NCBI GenBank assembly: GCA_003240755.1
Contig: QFNF01000008.1
Location: 19,416 to 83,415, forward strand
DNA length: 64,000 bases
Direction of reading: 5' to 3'
Source: Sphingomonas hengshuiensis
GTDB lineage: Bacteria > Pseudomonadota > Alphaproteobacteria > Sphingomonadales > Sphingomonadaceae
Shown: one piece after another, positions 1 to 9,276 of the stretch
Layout: each line of letters starts with the position of its first letter
How positions within the stretch are numbered: position 1 is the stretch's first letter
Translations under genes and position numbers: made by a program
Notes under the pieces: generated by a model
Database searches by the model: none
What the model was told of the DNA's origin: nothing
What the model saw: only the letters and a program-made list of their open reading frames with translations

Positions 1-223
1 GCATCGACGAAAAGCCGCCGAACACTGGATCGGCACTGCGAAGCTCGACCCCACCCAGATAGGTCAGCGCCCCCAGCCGCTTGCGCGCCGGATCCTTCGC
101 GAACAGATTGACGGGAATCGCCGTCACCTGCTGCCTGCCCTGCTGCAACAGCGGCAAACGCTCCGCCCCCGACCAGCCGGGCACGATCAGCAACACGGCA
201 AGGATCACGAACAGGACACGCAT
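1..223 (-). CDS. Esterase-like activity of phytase family protein, N-terminal fragment
   Basis: The gene starts at ATG 221-223 on the minus strand and runs off the left edge, so only about 74 residues are visible. The first 20 residues form a signal peptide (hydrophobic LFVILAVLLIVPGW), so the product is exported. The mature start, with LTYLGGVELRSADPVFGGFS, looks like the first blade of the phytase-like esterase family (PF13449) that is frequent in sphingomonads; that family link is from recall of its typical N-terminus. No catalytic residues are in view. It is divergent from dapE, with 114 bp between the two starts. Confidence 0.55.
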   Translation of the reverse strand, partial: MRVLFVILAVLLIVPGWSGAERLPLLQQGRQQVTAIPVNLFAKDPARKRLGALTYLGGVELRSADPVFGGFSSM

Positions 224-337
224 CGCGCACGGCTGTAGGGAGGCGGCGCTGTTGCCGCAATCGTCACCGGCCATTGCATCCGCCGCCCGGCTGGGCAATG
301 CGGCACGTTCCCTGTCGCTGTTCCGGAAAGCCGTCCG

Positions 338-1459
338 ATGCCCGATGCCGTCGCCCTGACCAAGGCCCTGCTCGCCTGCGACAGCGTGACGCCGGCGATC
401 GGCGGCGTGTTCGACGTGGCGGAGGCGATGCTGGTCCCGCTCGGCTTCGCGGTCGATCGTTTCGTGGCGGGCGAGGCGCCCGACGGCCCGGTCGAGAACC
501 TGCTGGCGGTACGCGGCAGCGGGGGCAGGCATTTCGCCTTTGCCGGGCATCTCGACGTCGTCCCCCCCGGCCCGGGCTGGGCCAGCGCGCCCTTTGCCGC
601 GGCGGAACGCGGCGGGATGATCTACGGGCGGGGCGCGGTCGACATGAAAGGCGCGATCGCCGCGTTCATCGCCGCCGCCGCGACGCTGCCGACCGGACTG
701 GGCACGATCAGCCTGATCCTGACCGGCGACGAGGAAGGCCCGGCGACCTTCGGTACGCGCGCGCTGATCGACCGCATGGCGGCACAGGGGCTGTCGCCCG
801 ACCTGATCCTGGTCGGCGAACCCACGTCGCAGACGCTGCTGGGCGACATGGTGAAGATCGGGCGGCGGGGGTCGGTCAACATCTGGATCGACGTGCCCGG
901 GCGGCAGGGGCATGTCGCCTATCCGCACCTCGCCGACAATCCGATCCCCAGGCTGATCGCCGCGCTGGCCGAGATCGACGGCGTCGTGCTCGACACCGGC
1001 ACCGACTGGTTCCAGCCGTCGAACATCGAAGTGACCGACCTGACCGTCGGCAATCCGGCCAGCAACGTGATCCCCGGCCACGCCGCCGCCCGGCTGTCGA
1101 TCCGCTTCAACGACCTGCACCGCGGCGATGCACTGGTCGAACGGGTCCGCGACATCGTCCACGCGCATGCGCCCGGGGCGACCGTCACGGGCCGCGTGTC
1201 GGGGGAAGCGTTCCTGACCCCGCCGGGCGATTTCTCGACGCTGATCGCCGGCGCGATCGATCGCCACACCGGCCGCACCCCCGAATTTTCGACCACCGGC
1301 GGGACGTCCGATGCGCGTTTCCTGTCGCGCATCGCGCCGACCGTCGAATTCGGCCTGCTCAACGCGACGATGCACAAGGTCGACGAAGCCGTCGCGATCG
1401 ACGACCTGCGGCTGCTGACCGCGATCTATGCCGATATCGTGCGCGGCGCCCTATGCTAA
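338..1459 (+). CDS. dapE: Succinyl-diaminopimelate desuccinylase
   Basis: DapE hydrolyses N-succinyl-LL-2,6-diaminopimelate to LL-diaminopimelate and succinate in the lysine/peptidoglycan DAP pathway, in the cytoplasm. The 373-residue protein has the normal length. M20 metal-site motifs are visible in order: AGHLDVVPPG (H71, D73), GRGAVDMKG (D102), TGDEEGPA with the E132-E133 pair, GEPTS, and the C-terminal TGGTSDARF that distinguishes DapE from other M20 enzymes. The ATG at 338 fits the family N-terminus. It is monocistronic here: the next gene is convergent, ending 17 bp after the dapE stop. Confidence 0.95.
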   Translation: MPDAVALTKALLACDSVTPAIGGVFDVAEAMLVPLGFAVDRFVAGEAPDGPVENLLAVRGSGGRHFAFAGHLDVVPPGPGWASAPFAAAERGGMIYGRGAVDMKGAIAAFIAAAATLPTGLGTISLILTGDEEGPATFGTRALIDRMAAQGLSPDLILVGEPTSQTLLGDMVKIGRRGSVNIWIDVPGRQGHVAYPHLADNPIPRLIAALAEIDGVVLDTGTDWFQPSNIEVTDLTVGNPASNVIPGHAAARLSIRFNDLHRGDALVERVRDIVHAHAPGATVTGRVSGEAFLTPPGDFSTLIAGAIDRHTGRTPEFSTTGGTSDARFLSRIAPTVEFGLLNATMHKVDEAVAIDDLRLLTAIYADIVRGALC

Positions 1460-1475
1460 GGGCACCGCGCCCCGA

Positions 1476-2456
1476 TCAGCCGACCCGGTAATAGTCGCGG
1501 TACCAGTCGGCGAAGCGCTGCAGCCCCTCGGCCAGCATCACCCTGGGCTGATAGCCGGTCAGTTCGCGCAGCTTCGACACGTCGGCATAGGTCGCGGTGA
1601 CGTCGCCGGGCTGCATCGGCTTCATGATCTTCACCGCCTCGCGCCCGATCGCGCGTTCCAGCGTCGAGATCATCTCCATCAGCCCGACCGGATGGCTGTC
1701 GCCGATGTTCAGCACGCGGTGCCCGCCCTGTTCCGGCGGATGGTCGAGCGCGCCGAGGATGCCGGTCACGATATCGTCGATATAGGTGAAATCGCGCGCC
1801 ATCCGGCCTTCGCCATACACCTCGATCGACTGGCCGGCCATGATGCGGTCGGTGAACGAGAAATAGGCCATGTCCGGCCGGCCCCACGGGCCATAGACGG
1901 TGAAGAAGCGCAGGCCCGTCTGCGGAAAGCCGTACAGCTTCGCATAGGACTGGCTCATCAGTTCGCACGCGCGCTTGGTCGCGGCATAGAGCGATACCGG
2001 ATCGACCGAGGGTTCGTCCTCGCTGAACCCCTGCCCGCCCATCGGCTTGTCGCCATAGACCGAGCTGGACGAGGCATAGACGAGATGTTCGAAGCCCGGC
2101 GCGTGGCGGCACGCTTCCATGATCGACAGATGCCCGGCAAGGTTCGACCGTTCATAGGCCATCGGATTGTCGATGCTGTAGCGCACGCCCGCCTGCGCCG
2201 CGAGGTGGATCACCCGCGTCACGCCGTTGTCGCGCACCAGCCTGGCCATCGCCTCGGTATCGGCGATGTCGGCGCGGTGGAAGCTGAACTCGCGCCGGCC
2301 GTTGAAGGTCGACAGTCGCGCTTCCTTGAGCGACGGGTCGTAATAGTCGTTGACGATATCGACGCCGATCACCGTCTCGCCGCGTTCGAGCAGGCGATGG
2401 GCGGTGGCGTGACCGATGAAGCCGGCGGCGCCGGTGACGAGGACGGGACCGGTCAT
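1476..2456 (-). CDS. NAD-dependent epimerase, UDP-glucuronate 4-epimerase type
   Basis: This is an extended short-chain dehydrogenase/reductase of 326 residues. The Rossmann motif GAAGFIG lies at residues 9-15 and the catalytic YAATK at about 147-151. The segment GVDIVNDYYDPSLKEARL is characteristic of UDP-glucuronate 4-epimerases, which interconvert UDP-glucuronate and UDP-galacturonate for surface polysaccharide; UDP-glucose 4-epimerases differ there. The polyprenyl glycosylphosphotransferase gene is divergent, 504 bp away, which supports an exopolysaccharide role. Substrate is inferred, not proven by sequence. Confidence 0.82.
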   Translation of the reverse strand: MTGPVLVTGAAGFIGHATAHRLLERGETVIGVDIVNDYYDPSLKEARLSTFNGRREFSFHRADIADTEAMARLVRDNGVTRVIHLAAQAGVRYSIDNPMAYERSNLAGHLSIMEACRHAPGFEHLVYASSSSVYGDKPMGGQGFSEDEPSVDPVSLYAATKRACELMSQSYAKLYGFPQTGLRFFTVYGPWGRPDMAYFSFTDRIMAGQSIEVYGEGRMARDFTYIDDIVTGILGALDHPPEQGGHRVLNIGDSHPVGLMEMISTLERAIGREAVKIMKPMQPGDVTATYADVSKLRELTGYQPRVMLAEGLQRFADWYRDYYRVG

Positions 2457-2960
2457 CTCACCCCCCCGCCACGACGTTCGGGGCGTGCGCCGGCGGCGCG
2501 TCCGATCGGATTGCCATAGCCAATGTCATCGATCCTTCCGTTGTCCGACCCGCAGCCGATGCGGCCGGCCGGCTTGCTGTACCCCGAATTTCGCACCCGC
2601 AGCAATTTTGCTGCAGGGCGGCATCGAACCCGCATCGCCCGAATCCCTAGCGGATGACAAGCGCAGAGTTCAACACCCGGCAACCGGCCGCGGCAGGTGG
2701 GCCGCCCCGCACGACCACCCGGAATACAGGAAGTTCGCGCAACGCGGCGGAACCGGATATGATATGCGCCCGCGTCCGCAAGGCGAACGAGCGTCGGCGG
2801 CACCCCCGGAGCCGTTCGGCTCGGCTCTTGAATGCTTCCATTCATCTCGCAATTGCGGCATAGCTCGTCACGAGGCTTTTATTTCAGTTACTTTTGCATA
2901 ACGGCGTTCGGCTAACGGGTCCGGGTACAGAGCCATATACATCCAGAGGATGCCAAGCTG
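2457..2960. other. Long divergent intergenic region (about 500 bp) upstream of polysaccharide genes
   Basis: No credible gene lies here; the short open frames have atypical composition and no ribosome binding sites. The region separates the divergent epimerase and glycosylphosphotransferase genes, so it must hold promoters for both. The last 100 bp before the plus-strand gene are AT-richer (around 2875-2905). A perfect palindrome at 2599-2614 is listed separately. It could also hold a small RNA, but no terminator-like hairpin with a U-tract is apparent. Confidence 0.5.
2599..2614. promoter_or_regulatory. Perfect 16-bp palindrome GCAGCAA-TT-TTGCTGC, candidate operator
   Basis: Two 7-bp arms flank a 2-bp centre in the divergent intergenic region upstream of the exopolysaccharide priming transferase. 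The arm begins with the same GCAGCA as the palindrome upstream of the phasin gene at 44521-44538. PhaR-type repressors are known to bind TGC/GCA-containing sites, so a shared regulator is possible; this is inference. Confidence 0.4.
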
Positions 2961-4349
2961 GTGAATCGCACGCCGCCTGAGACGATTTCCTCCTCCGGGG
3001 ATGTTGCACCGCAGCAGAACTTCTGGAGGACCCCCCATGCCCTGCGCCTGCGGGTGTTCGCCGTCCTGCTCGTGCTCGACGTGTTTTCGATCGGCCTGGG
3101 ATTCGCGATGCCGTGCCTGTGGTACGGCTATCGCGAATCGCTCATCGGCGTATTCTTCGTGGCCTGCGCGGTCTATGTCGCGATCGGGTTCAATTCGGGT
3201 GCCTTCACGTTCAACCCGTCGCGGACGATGGTGATCGAAACCGGGCCGGCGGTGCGGGCGCTGCTGTTCACATACGGCACGCTGTTCCTCATGTCCTATT
3301 TCCTGCGGCTGGATCAGACGCTGCCGCGCGGGATGCTGCTGATCGCGATGGCGACCGGACTGGCGTCGCTTGCCACGCTGCGGCAGATCGTCGTCGTCTA
3401 TACCGCGACGCATCTGCGCGACCGGCTGCTGGCGCAGTTGCTGATTAACGACGGTTCGAACGTCGTGCCGCCGCCGGGCTTTCAGGTGGTCGATGCCCAG
3501 GCGCGCGGCCTGCGCCCCGACCTGCGCGACCCGTCGATGCTGAATGCGTTCGGCCAGTTGGTTCGCGGCTGCGAACGGGTGGCGATCGCCTGCCGGCCGG
3601 AGGATCGCAACAACTGGGCGATGATGCTGAAGGGCGCGAATGTCCGCGGCGAGATCGTGGTCAACGACCTCGAATCCTATGGCGCGTTCGGCGTCTCGCA
3701 TGTCGGCGATTCGCCCGCCCTGACCGTGTCGGTCGGGCCGCTGCCGCTGCGCAAGGCGCTGGCGAAGCGGCTGTTCGACCTGGCGATCTGCGTCCCGGCG
3801 CTGCTCGCGCTGCTGCCGGGGATCATCCTGATCGCGGTGGCGATCAAGCTGGACAGCAAGGGCCCCGTCCTGTTCCGCCAGCGCCGGGTCGGACAGGACA
3901 ACGCCTTTTTCTATATCCTGAAATTCCGGTCGATGAAGGTCGAGCAGAGCGACCCCGACGGCAAGGTATCGGCCAGCCGCGACGACGACCGCATCACCCG
4001 CGTCGGCTATTTCATCCGGCGGACGAGCATCGATGAATTGCCGCAGTTGTTCAACGTGCTGCTGGGACAGATGAGCATCGTCGGGCCGCGGCCGCACGCC
4101 CTGGGGTCGCTGGCGGGCGAAAAGCTGTTCTGGGACATCGACCAGCGATACTGGCATCGCCATGCGCTGAAACCCGGCATCACCGGCCTGGCACAGGTGC
4201 GCGGCTTCCGCGGCGCGACCAACGAGACGACCGACCTGACCCGGCGGCTGCAGGCCGACCTCGAATATATCTCCAACTGGTCGTTCTGGCGCGACGCGGC
4301 GATCCTGCTGCTGACCGTCCGGGTGCTGGTCCACCGCAACACGTTCTGA
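2961..4349 (+). CDS. Exopolysaccharide polyprenyl glycosylphosphotransferase (sphingan priming type)
   Basis: This 462-residue inner-membrane enzyme should transfer a sugar-1-phosphate from a nucleotide sugar to undecaprenyl phosphate, the first step of exopolysaccharide unit assembly. The N-terminal half carries hydrophobic segments (about 30-130) and a nucleotide-binding-like middle. The C-terminal bacterial sugar transferase domain (about 270-460) shows KRLFDLAICVPALL, the GPVLFRQRRVGQ and FRSMK motifs, SIDELPQLFNVLLGQMSIVG with PRPH, and KPGITGLAQVRGFRG. GTG start at 2961. Architecture matches GelB/SpsB glucosyl-isoprenylphosphate transferases of sphingomonads. The epimerase gene upstream is divergent; no other sphingan gene is adjacent. 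Confidence 0.88.
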   Translation: MNRTPPETISSSGDVAPQQNFWRTPHALRLRVFAVLLVLDVFSIGLGFAMPCLWYGYRESLIGVFFVACAVYVAIGFNSGAFTFNPSRTMVIETGPAVRALLFTYGTLFLMSYFLRLDQTLPRGMLLIAMATGLASLATLRQIVVVYTATHLRDRLLAQLLINDGSNVVPPPGFQVVDAQARGLRPDLRDPSMLNAFGQLVRGCERVAIACRPEDRNNWAMMLKGANVRGEIVVNDLESYGAFGVSHVGDSPALTVSVGPLPLRKALAKRLFDLAICVPALLALLPGIILIAVAIKLDSKGPVLFRQRRVGQDNAFFYILKFRSMKVEQSDPDGKVSASRDDDRITRVGYFIRRTSIDELPQLFNVLLGQMSIVGPRPHALGSLAGEKLFWDIDQRYWHRHALKPGITGLAQVRGFRGATNETTDLTRRLQADLEYISNWSFWRDAAILLLTVRVLVHRNTF

Positions 4350-4488
4350 TCGACGTCCGGACGGTTCGCACCGGACAGGGTCGAACGGCCGCCCCTGCCG
4401 CTTCGGTCCGGGGCGGGATCACAGGGGAACCGTTCGTCCCGGACCGCCGCCGGTCGGGGCACGGACGGTCCCGGCATGGCATCCCCCG

Positions 4489-5052
4489 TCAGTCGGGACG
4501 ACGTCCCGGCCGCCGCAGGATCAGGTAGAGCGCGCCCTGCCCGCCATGGCGGATATGCGCGCCGCGGATCGATGCCACGCGGTCGGCATGGGGGCCGGCG
4601 ATGATCCAGTCCCGCACCGCCGCGCGGATCGCGCCGCGCGCATGGGGGCGTTCCGACTCGACGCGCGGCGGCTTGCCCGTCACCAGCAGCAGCACCCGGT
4701 CGCCGCGCTGGATGGCGCGCGCCAGCCCCTGATCGAGCAGCGCATGCGCCGACGCCAGCGTGTGGCCGTGCAGGTCTAGGGTGGAGTCCGGGCTGACCAG
4801 CCCGCGCGCCAGCTTCCGGTCCCAGCCGGCGTCCAGCGTCGGGCCGGGGGTCCGCGCCCTTGCCGGGACCGGCGGTGCGACGACGGCGCGCGCGCGAACC
4901 GGCCTCGGCGCCGGCGCACCGTGCTTCTCCAGTCGTTCGAGCAGCGGGGGACCGGACGGCGCACCCGCATGCGCGGTGTGCAGCGGTTTTACCGCCGCGA
5001 CCACCCGCGCCCACAGCGCCGCCTCGTCCGGATCAAGGCGTCGTCCGGCCAC
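4489..5052 (-). CDS. Smr domain protein
   Basis: This 187-residue protein has a C-terminal Smr (small MutS-related) domain. The signature LDLHGHTLASAHALL occurs near residues 95-110, followed by VLLLVTGK and a basic tail. Smr domains are nucleases or nucleic-acid-binding modules; stand-alone bacterial members have been linked to recombination control and to cleavage at stalled ribosomes, so the substrate here is uncertain. The first 85 residues are Pro/Ala/Arg-rich and probably disordered. The GTG start lies 20 bp inside the 3' end of mltA, so translation is probably coupled in a tim44-mltA-smr operon. Confidence 0.85.
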   Translation of the reverse strand: MAGRRLDPDEAALWARVVAAVKPLHTAHAGAPSGPPLLERLEKHGAPAPRPVRARAVVAPPVPARARTPGPTLDAGWDRKLARGLVSPDSTLDLHGHTLASAHALLDQGLARAIQRGDRVLLLVTGKPPRVESERPHARGAIRAAVRDWIIAGPHADRVASIRGAHIRHGGQGALYLILRRPGRRPD

Positions 5053-6319
5053 CGGCGATCCGTGCGACGGTGCCGATCGGCAGCAACAGGAAGGCGGTGC
5101 CGCGCGCGCTCATGCCCCCGGCGATCGCCCGCGCCTCGTCGCCCGCGCCCCAGAAGGTGTCGAAGCGGTTGGTGCCCTTGATCGCGCCGCCGGTATCCTG
5201 CGCCACCCACAGGCCGGTGGCGTCGGTGCGGTCCATCGACAGGAACACCGGCGCGCCCAGCGGCACGAAGCGGACATCGGCCGCGACGCTCGCCTGTCCC
5301 GTCACCGGCAGGCCCATCGCGCCCAGCGGCCCCGGTCCGGTCAGCTCGCGGAAGAACACGAAGCTCTTGTTCTCGCGCATGATCGCGCGGCCCTGTTCGG
5401 GATTGGCGCGCAGCCACGCCATCAGCCCCTGCATCGACGCCTGTCCCGGCTGGACCAGCCCGCGATCGCGCATCAGCTTGCCGATGCCGGTATAGTCGCG
5501 GCCGTTCTGGCCGGCATAGCCGATCCGCATCACGCCGCCATCGGGCAGCCGCAGCCGTCCCGACCCCTGTACCTGCAGGAAGAACATCTCGACCGGATCG
5601 GCCGCCCAGGCGATCTCCAGCCCGCGCCCGGCCAATGCCCCTTCCTCGATCGCGGTCCGATCGAAATAGGGGACGAAGGCGGTGCCATCGACCCGGCCGC
5701 GGATCCGCTTGCCCTGCAGATCGGTCGAAAACAGGCCCAGATCGACCTCGACCAGATCGCCCGGCACGCCGTAGATCGGCGTTGCATAGCCGCTGCGACA
5801 GGTACGCGAGCCGTGGATTTCGGGTTCGTAATAGCCGGTGGCGAACGCCTTGCCGTCACCGACCTGCGCGGTTTCGAACCAGCGCGCGAAGAACGTCCGC
5901 GCGCCCCCCGCCGCCACGCCGCGCGCGGCATCGCAGGACGGCTGCCAGTCGGCACCGCGGGTCAGGCCGGTCGGATCGGCGCGGCGCACGACCGAGGCGC
6001 AACTGATGCGAAACGCGGCCAGCGCGCGGGCCGCGACGTCCTCGGTGATGGGCAGCGCGGCGACCGGCGGTCCGGCGACGACACCGGCGGCAAGCGCGGT
6101 CGTCGCGCCGCTCGCGGTATCGGCGCCGGTGATCGGCGGCAACGGGACGGCGGCGGTCGGCTGGCGCACCGGCAGGGGCCGCGTCGGCGTGGCCGGTCCC
6201 GGCTGCGGTCGTTCCGGTGCCGGCACCGATGCGGCGCTCTCGGCCCCGCGCGGCACGATCGCGTTCGAACAACCCGCCAGCAGCAGCGCGGCAACCGCCG
6301 CCATCCCCCCCTTGTGCAT
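5033..6319 (-). CDS. mltA: Membrane-bound lytic murein transglycosylase A
   Basis: MltA cleaves the MurNAc-GlcNAc bond of peptidoglycan, forming 1,6-anhydro ends at the inner face of the outer membrane. The start at ATG 6319 gives MHKGGMAAVAALLLAGCSN, a lipoprotein signal with lipobox LLAGC; the longer upstream frame is not used. A Pro/Ala linker follows to about residue 75. The MltA core shows GYYEPEIHGSRT, and the 3D domain at the C-terminus contains VAQDTGGAIKGTNRFDTFWG with the conserved catalytic Asp. It starts 5 bp after the Tim44-domain gene stop and overlaps the smr start. Confidence 0.92.
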   Translation of the reverse strand: MHKGGMAAVAALLLAGCSNAIVPRGAESAASVPAPERPQPGPATPTRPLPVRQPTAAVPLPPITGADTASGATTALAAGVVAGPPVAALPITEDVAARALAAFRISCASVVRRADPTGLTRGADWQPSCDAARGVAAGGARTFFARWFETAQVGDGKAFATGYYEPEIHGSRTCRSGYATPIYGVPGDLVEVDLGLFSTDLQGKRIRGRVDGTAFVPYFDRTAIEEGALAGRGLEIAWAADPVEMFFLQVQGSGRLRLPDGGVMRIGYAGQNGRDYTGIGKLMRDRGLVQPGQASMQGLMAWLRANPEQGRAIMRENKSFVFFRELTGPGPLGAMGLPVTGQASVAADVRFVPLGAPVFLSMDRTDATGLWVAQDTGGAIKGTNRFDTFWGAGDEARAIAGGMSARGTAFLLLPIGTVARIAGGRTTP

Positions 6320-6324
6320 CGGCG

Positions 6325-6969
6325 TCAGGCTTCGTCGGTATCGGCGAGCTTCCAGTTCGGGTCGCTGCTCTTGAGCACCCGCAGGAACGTCCAGACATCG
6401 TGCGTCTCGACCGCGTCCGACAGCGACCCGGCGATCATGTTGCCGTCGGCATCGCGGGTGATCGCGGCGATATCGGCATCGAAGCGCACGCTGACGCGGG
6501 CGACGCCGCCCTCGACCGACGCCTCGGTCACGACCGCGCGCTCGATCGTCACCAGCCGGTTGTCGAGGACATGGCCGGCGGCATTGCGATCGGCGATCGC
6601 CTGCGCAAAGGCTTCGCGCACGTCGCGTTCGGTCAGCCATTCCAGCGTGGCTTCGTCGCCCTTCCAGAACGCTTCGAGGATCATGCGATAGGCCGATTTG
6701 GCGCCGTCGATGAACTGCGCGACATCGAAACCGGGATCGGCGGCGATCAGCGTGCGCAGGCCCGCCTCGGCGCCGCTCTCGACGTGCCGGGGGCCCAGCA
6801 CGCGCGCCTCCGGCGTCACCTCGATCGGACGGTTGACCGGCGGCGCGCCGATGCGTTCCTCGGCCGCGCGCGGCAAGGGTTCATGGCCGGTACGCTTGCC
6901 CAGCACGGCATAGAGCCGCATGGCCAGAAACGCCGCGACCATCGCGAGCAGGACGACAAAAACCACCAT
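6325..6969 (-). CDS. Tim44/TimA domain membrane protein
   Basis: This 214-residue protein has one N-terminal membrane helix (VVFVVLLAMVAAFLAMRLYAVLG, residues 2-24) and a C-terminal Tim44-like domain. The latter includes an alpha-helical segment with SAYRMILEAFWKGD and a beta-rich end with FDADIAAITRDADG. Bacterial Tim44-like proteins (TimA) are related to the mitochondrial import motor subunit; their role in alphaproteobacteria is not settled. Start ATG at 6969. The divergent neighbour is secB, an arrangement common in sphingomonads that places it beside another protein-translocation factor. First gene of a tim44-mltA-smr operon. Confidence 0.85.
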   Translation of the reverse strand: MVVFVVLLAMVAAFLAMRLYAVLGKRTGHEPLPRAAEERIGAPPVNRPIEVTPEARVLGPRHVESGAEAGLRTLIAADPGFDVAQFIDGAKSAYRMILEAFWKGDEATLEWLTERDVREAFAQAIADRNAAGHVLDNRLVTIERAVVTEASVEGGVARVSVRFDADIAAITRDADGNMIAGSLSDAVETHDVWTFLRVLKSSDPNWKLADTDEA

Positions 6970-7149
6970 GCCTTCACTTCCTTCCGTCGACCGGACATAG
7001 GACCGATCGGGCGCGGATACAAACGGTGCGACGGCCATCTGGTTCACAGGGCCGGTCGACCCGTTGAATCGCGGTCCTGCCGCTGCTAGTCCGCGCCATC
7101 TCAACGCGGCAAGCGCCAAAGCTTTCCGCCGTAGCGGACAGGGATTACC

Positions 7150-7650
7150 ATGGAAGATCAGAACGACGCCACCGGCATCGACGCCTTTGCCAATGGGGAC
7201 GACAGCCAGCCGTCGGTCAACGTCATCACCCAGTATGTCAAGGACCTGTCGTTCGAGAATCCGAACGCGCCGGGCGTCTATCAGGTACCAGGCACCCCCA
7301 AGCTGGACGTGCAGTTCAACATCGGCGCCAACCAGGTCGGCGACGACGTGCACGAGGTCGTGCTGAAGATCGAGGCCCGCGCCGAGGTCGAGGGGCAGGT
7401 GATGTACCTGGTCGACCTGTCGTTCGCCGGCCTGTTCGGCTTGCGCAACATCCCGGTTGAACATCTGCAGCCCTTCCTCCTCGGCGAAGCCCCCCGCATC
7501 CTCTTCCCCTTCGCCCGCCGCGTGCTGGCCGATGCGGTGCGCGATGGCGGCTTCCCGCCGCTGATGCTCGAACCGATCGACTTCGCGCAGCTCTATATCC
7601 AGCAGGCCGACCAGCAGGGCGCGCTGGGTGAAGTCGCCGGTCACGCCTGA
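7150..7650 (+). CDS. secB: Protein-export chaperone SecB
   Basis: SecB is the tetrameric cytosolic chaperone that holds preproteins unfolded and delivers them to SecA. The 166-residue sequence carries the family core: INVITQYVKDLSFE-type strand with VNVITQYVKDLSFENPNAP, then VQFNIGA, EVVLKIEARAE, the AGLFGLRNIP segment and ILFPFARRVLADAVRDGGFPP. Length is normal for alphaproteobacteria. An AGGGA sequence precedes the ATG at 7150. Divergent from tim44 across 180 bp that must hold both promoters. Confidence 0.97.
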   Translation: MEDQNDATGIDAFANGDDSQPSVNVITQYVKDLSFENPNAPGVYQVPGTPKLDVQFNIGANQVGDDVHEVVLKIEARAEVEGQVMYLVDLSFAGLFGLRNIPVEHLQPFLLGEAPRILFPFARRVLADAVRDGGFPPLMLEPIDFAQLYIQQADQQGALGEVAGHA

Positions 7651-7681
7651 ACGTACATAGGGCAGGTCGCGGAACAGCGCC

Positions 7682-9262
7682 GTGAAGCTGGCGAAATCGC
7701 TGGGGTCGGTCGGCGGGCTGACGCTCGCCAGCCGGGTGCTGGCGCTGGTCCGCGATTCGTTGCAGGCGACGTTCGTCGGCGCGGGATTCGCGTCGGACGC
7801 GTTCCTCGTCGCCTTCCGCCTGCCCAACATGTTCCGTGCGCTGTTCGCCGAAGGCGCGTTCAACGCCGCGTTCGTGCCGCTGTTCAACCGGAAGGTGGCC
7901 GAGGGCGACGAAGCCGACGAAGGACAGGGGCTGGCGACCGGCATCGCGTTCGCCCGCGACGTGCTGTCGGTGCTGTTGCCCGTGCTGATCGCCGCGACGG
8001 TCGTCATGCTGGTCGCGGCATGGCCACTGACATACTTGTTGTCCGGCGGGTTCAACGATCCGACGCCGGACCAGTTCGCCTATGCGGTCGCGCTGTCGCG
8101 GATCACCATCCCCTATCTGCTGCTGATCTCGATCGTGTCGCTCTTGGGCGCGATCCTCAATTCGCTCGACAAATTCTGGGTCAATGCCGCCGCCCCCATC
8201 CTGCTGAACATCGCGATGGTCGCGGGGCTGTTGTTCTTCCACGGCCCCGACCCCTATGCGACCGCCCGCGTACAGGCGTGGACGGTGACGATCGGCGGCG
8301 CATTGCAGCTCGCCTGGCTGATGTTCGCCTGCCGCCGCGCCGGGGTATCGCTCAGCCCCCGTCGCCCGCGCCTGACCCCCGATGTGCGGCGGATGCTGCG
8401 GCTGATCGTGCCCGCCGCCGCCGGGGCCGGGGCGATGCAGGTCAACCTCGTCATCTCGACCGCGCTGTCGGGCAAGCTGCTCGACGCCGGGTCGATCTCG
8501 TACATCTATTATGCCGACCGGCTGAACCAGTTGCCGCTGGGGCTGATCGGCATCGGCCTCGGCACGATCCTGCTTCCCACCATCTCGCGCCAGTTGAGCC
8601 GCAGGGACGATGCGGGGGCGATGGACACGCAGAACCGGGGTATCGAACTGGCGCTGCTGCTCACCCTGCCCGCGACCATAGCGTTCCTGACCGTTGCCGA
8701 ACCGATCATCCGCGCATTGTTCCAGCATGGCGCGTTCGGCGCGGAGGACACGATCCGCTGCGCCCAGGCGCTTGCCGCCTTTTCGCTGGGGCTGCCCGCC
8801 TATGTCCTCATCAAGGTGCTGACGCCCGGCTTCTATGCCCGGCAGGACACACGGACGCCGGTACGCTTCGCGATGTGGTCGATCGCGGTCAACGTGGTGC
8901 TGAACCTCGCACTGATCCCGACCATCGCGCATATCGGGCCGCCGTTGGCGACCGCCGTCGCGGCGTGGGTCAATGTCGCGATGCTGTATGGGACGCTGCG
9001 CCGGCGCGGGCATTTCGCGCTCGACCGGCAACTGACCCACCGCCTGCCGCGCTTCGCCGTCGCCGCGCTGCTGATGGGCGCGGCGCTGTTCTTCGCCGAC
9101 ACGCTGGTCGCGCCATGGACCACCGGCGCGGTGCTGACCCGCGTCATCGGCATGATCGCCCTCGTCGGCGCGGGCGCCGTCGTCTATGGCCTCGCCTGCC
9201 TTGCCACCGGAGCGTTCCGGCTGGCCGATCTTCGCGCGCTGCTGCGTCGGCGCGCCGCGTAA
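7682..9262 (+). CDS. murJ: Lipid II flippase MurJ
   Basis: MurJ flips lipid II across the inner membrane for peptidoglycan synthesis. This 526-residue MviN-family protein shows many hydrophobic segments (the family has 14) and the diagnostic N-terminus with [17 protein letters not shown] and [36 protein letters not shown]. The cavity residues RDxxxA and the NMxR motif are present. The GTG start at 7682 is the only one compatible with the family N-terminus. It is 31 bp after secB, and trpS follows 14 bp after its stop, so secB-murJ-trpS may be co-transcribed. Confidence 0.95.
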   Translation: MKLAKSLGSVGGLTLASRVLALVRDSLQATFVGAGFASDAFLVAFRLPNMFRALFAEGAFNAAFVPLFNRKVAEGDEADEGQGLATGIAFARDVLSVLLPVLIAATVVMLVAAWPLTYLLSGGFNDPTPDQFAYAVALSRITIPYLLLISIVSLLGAILNSLDKFWVNAAAPILLNIAMVAGLLFFHGPDPYATARVQAWTVTIGGALQLAWLMFACRRAGVSLSPRRPRLTPDVRRMLRLIVPAAAGAGAMQVNLVISTALSGKLLDAGSISYIYYADRLNQLPLGLIGIGLGTILLPTISRQLSRRDDAGAMDTQNRGIELALLLTLPATIAFLTVAEPIIRALFQHGAFGAEDTIRCAQALAAFSLGLPAYVLIKVLTPGFYARQDTRTPVRFAMWSIAVNVVLNLALIPTIAHIGPPLATAVAAWVNVAMLYGTLRRRGHFALDRQLTHRLPRFAVAALLMGAALFFADTLVAPWTTGAVLTRVIGMIALVGAGAVVYGLACLATGAFRLADLRALLRRRAA

Positions 9263-9276
9263 ACAGGAAAACCCCC

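Noticed and set aside
2868..4334. A 488-codon minus-strand open frame opposite the polysaccharide priming transferase
   Set aside because: It is antisense to a well-motifed gene, and its product is Arg/Gln/His-rich with no domain, as expected from the GC-rich codon structure of the opposite strand.
5033..6640. Longer mltA start upstream of the lipoprotein signal
   Set aside because: It would bury the lipobox inside the protein and overlap the Tim44-domain gene; ATG 6319 gives a clean signal.
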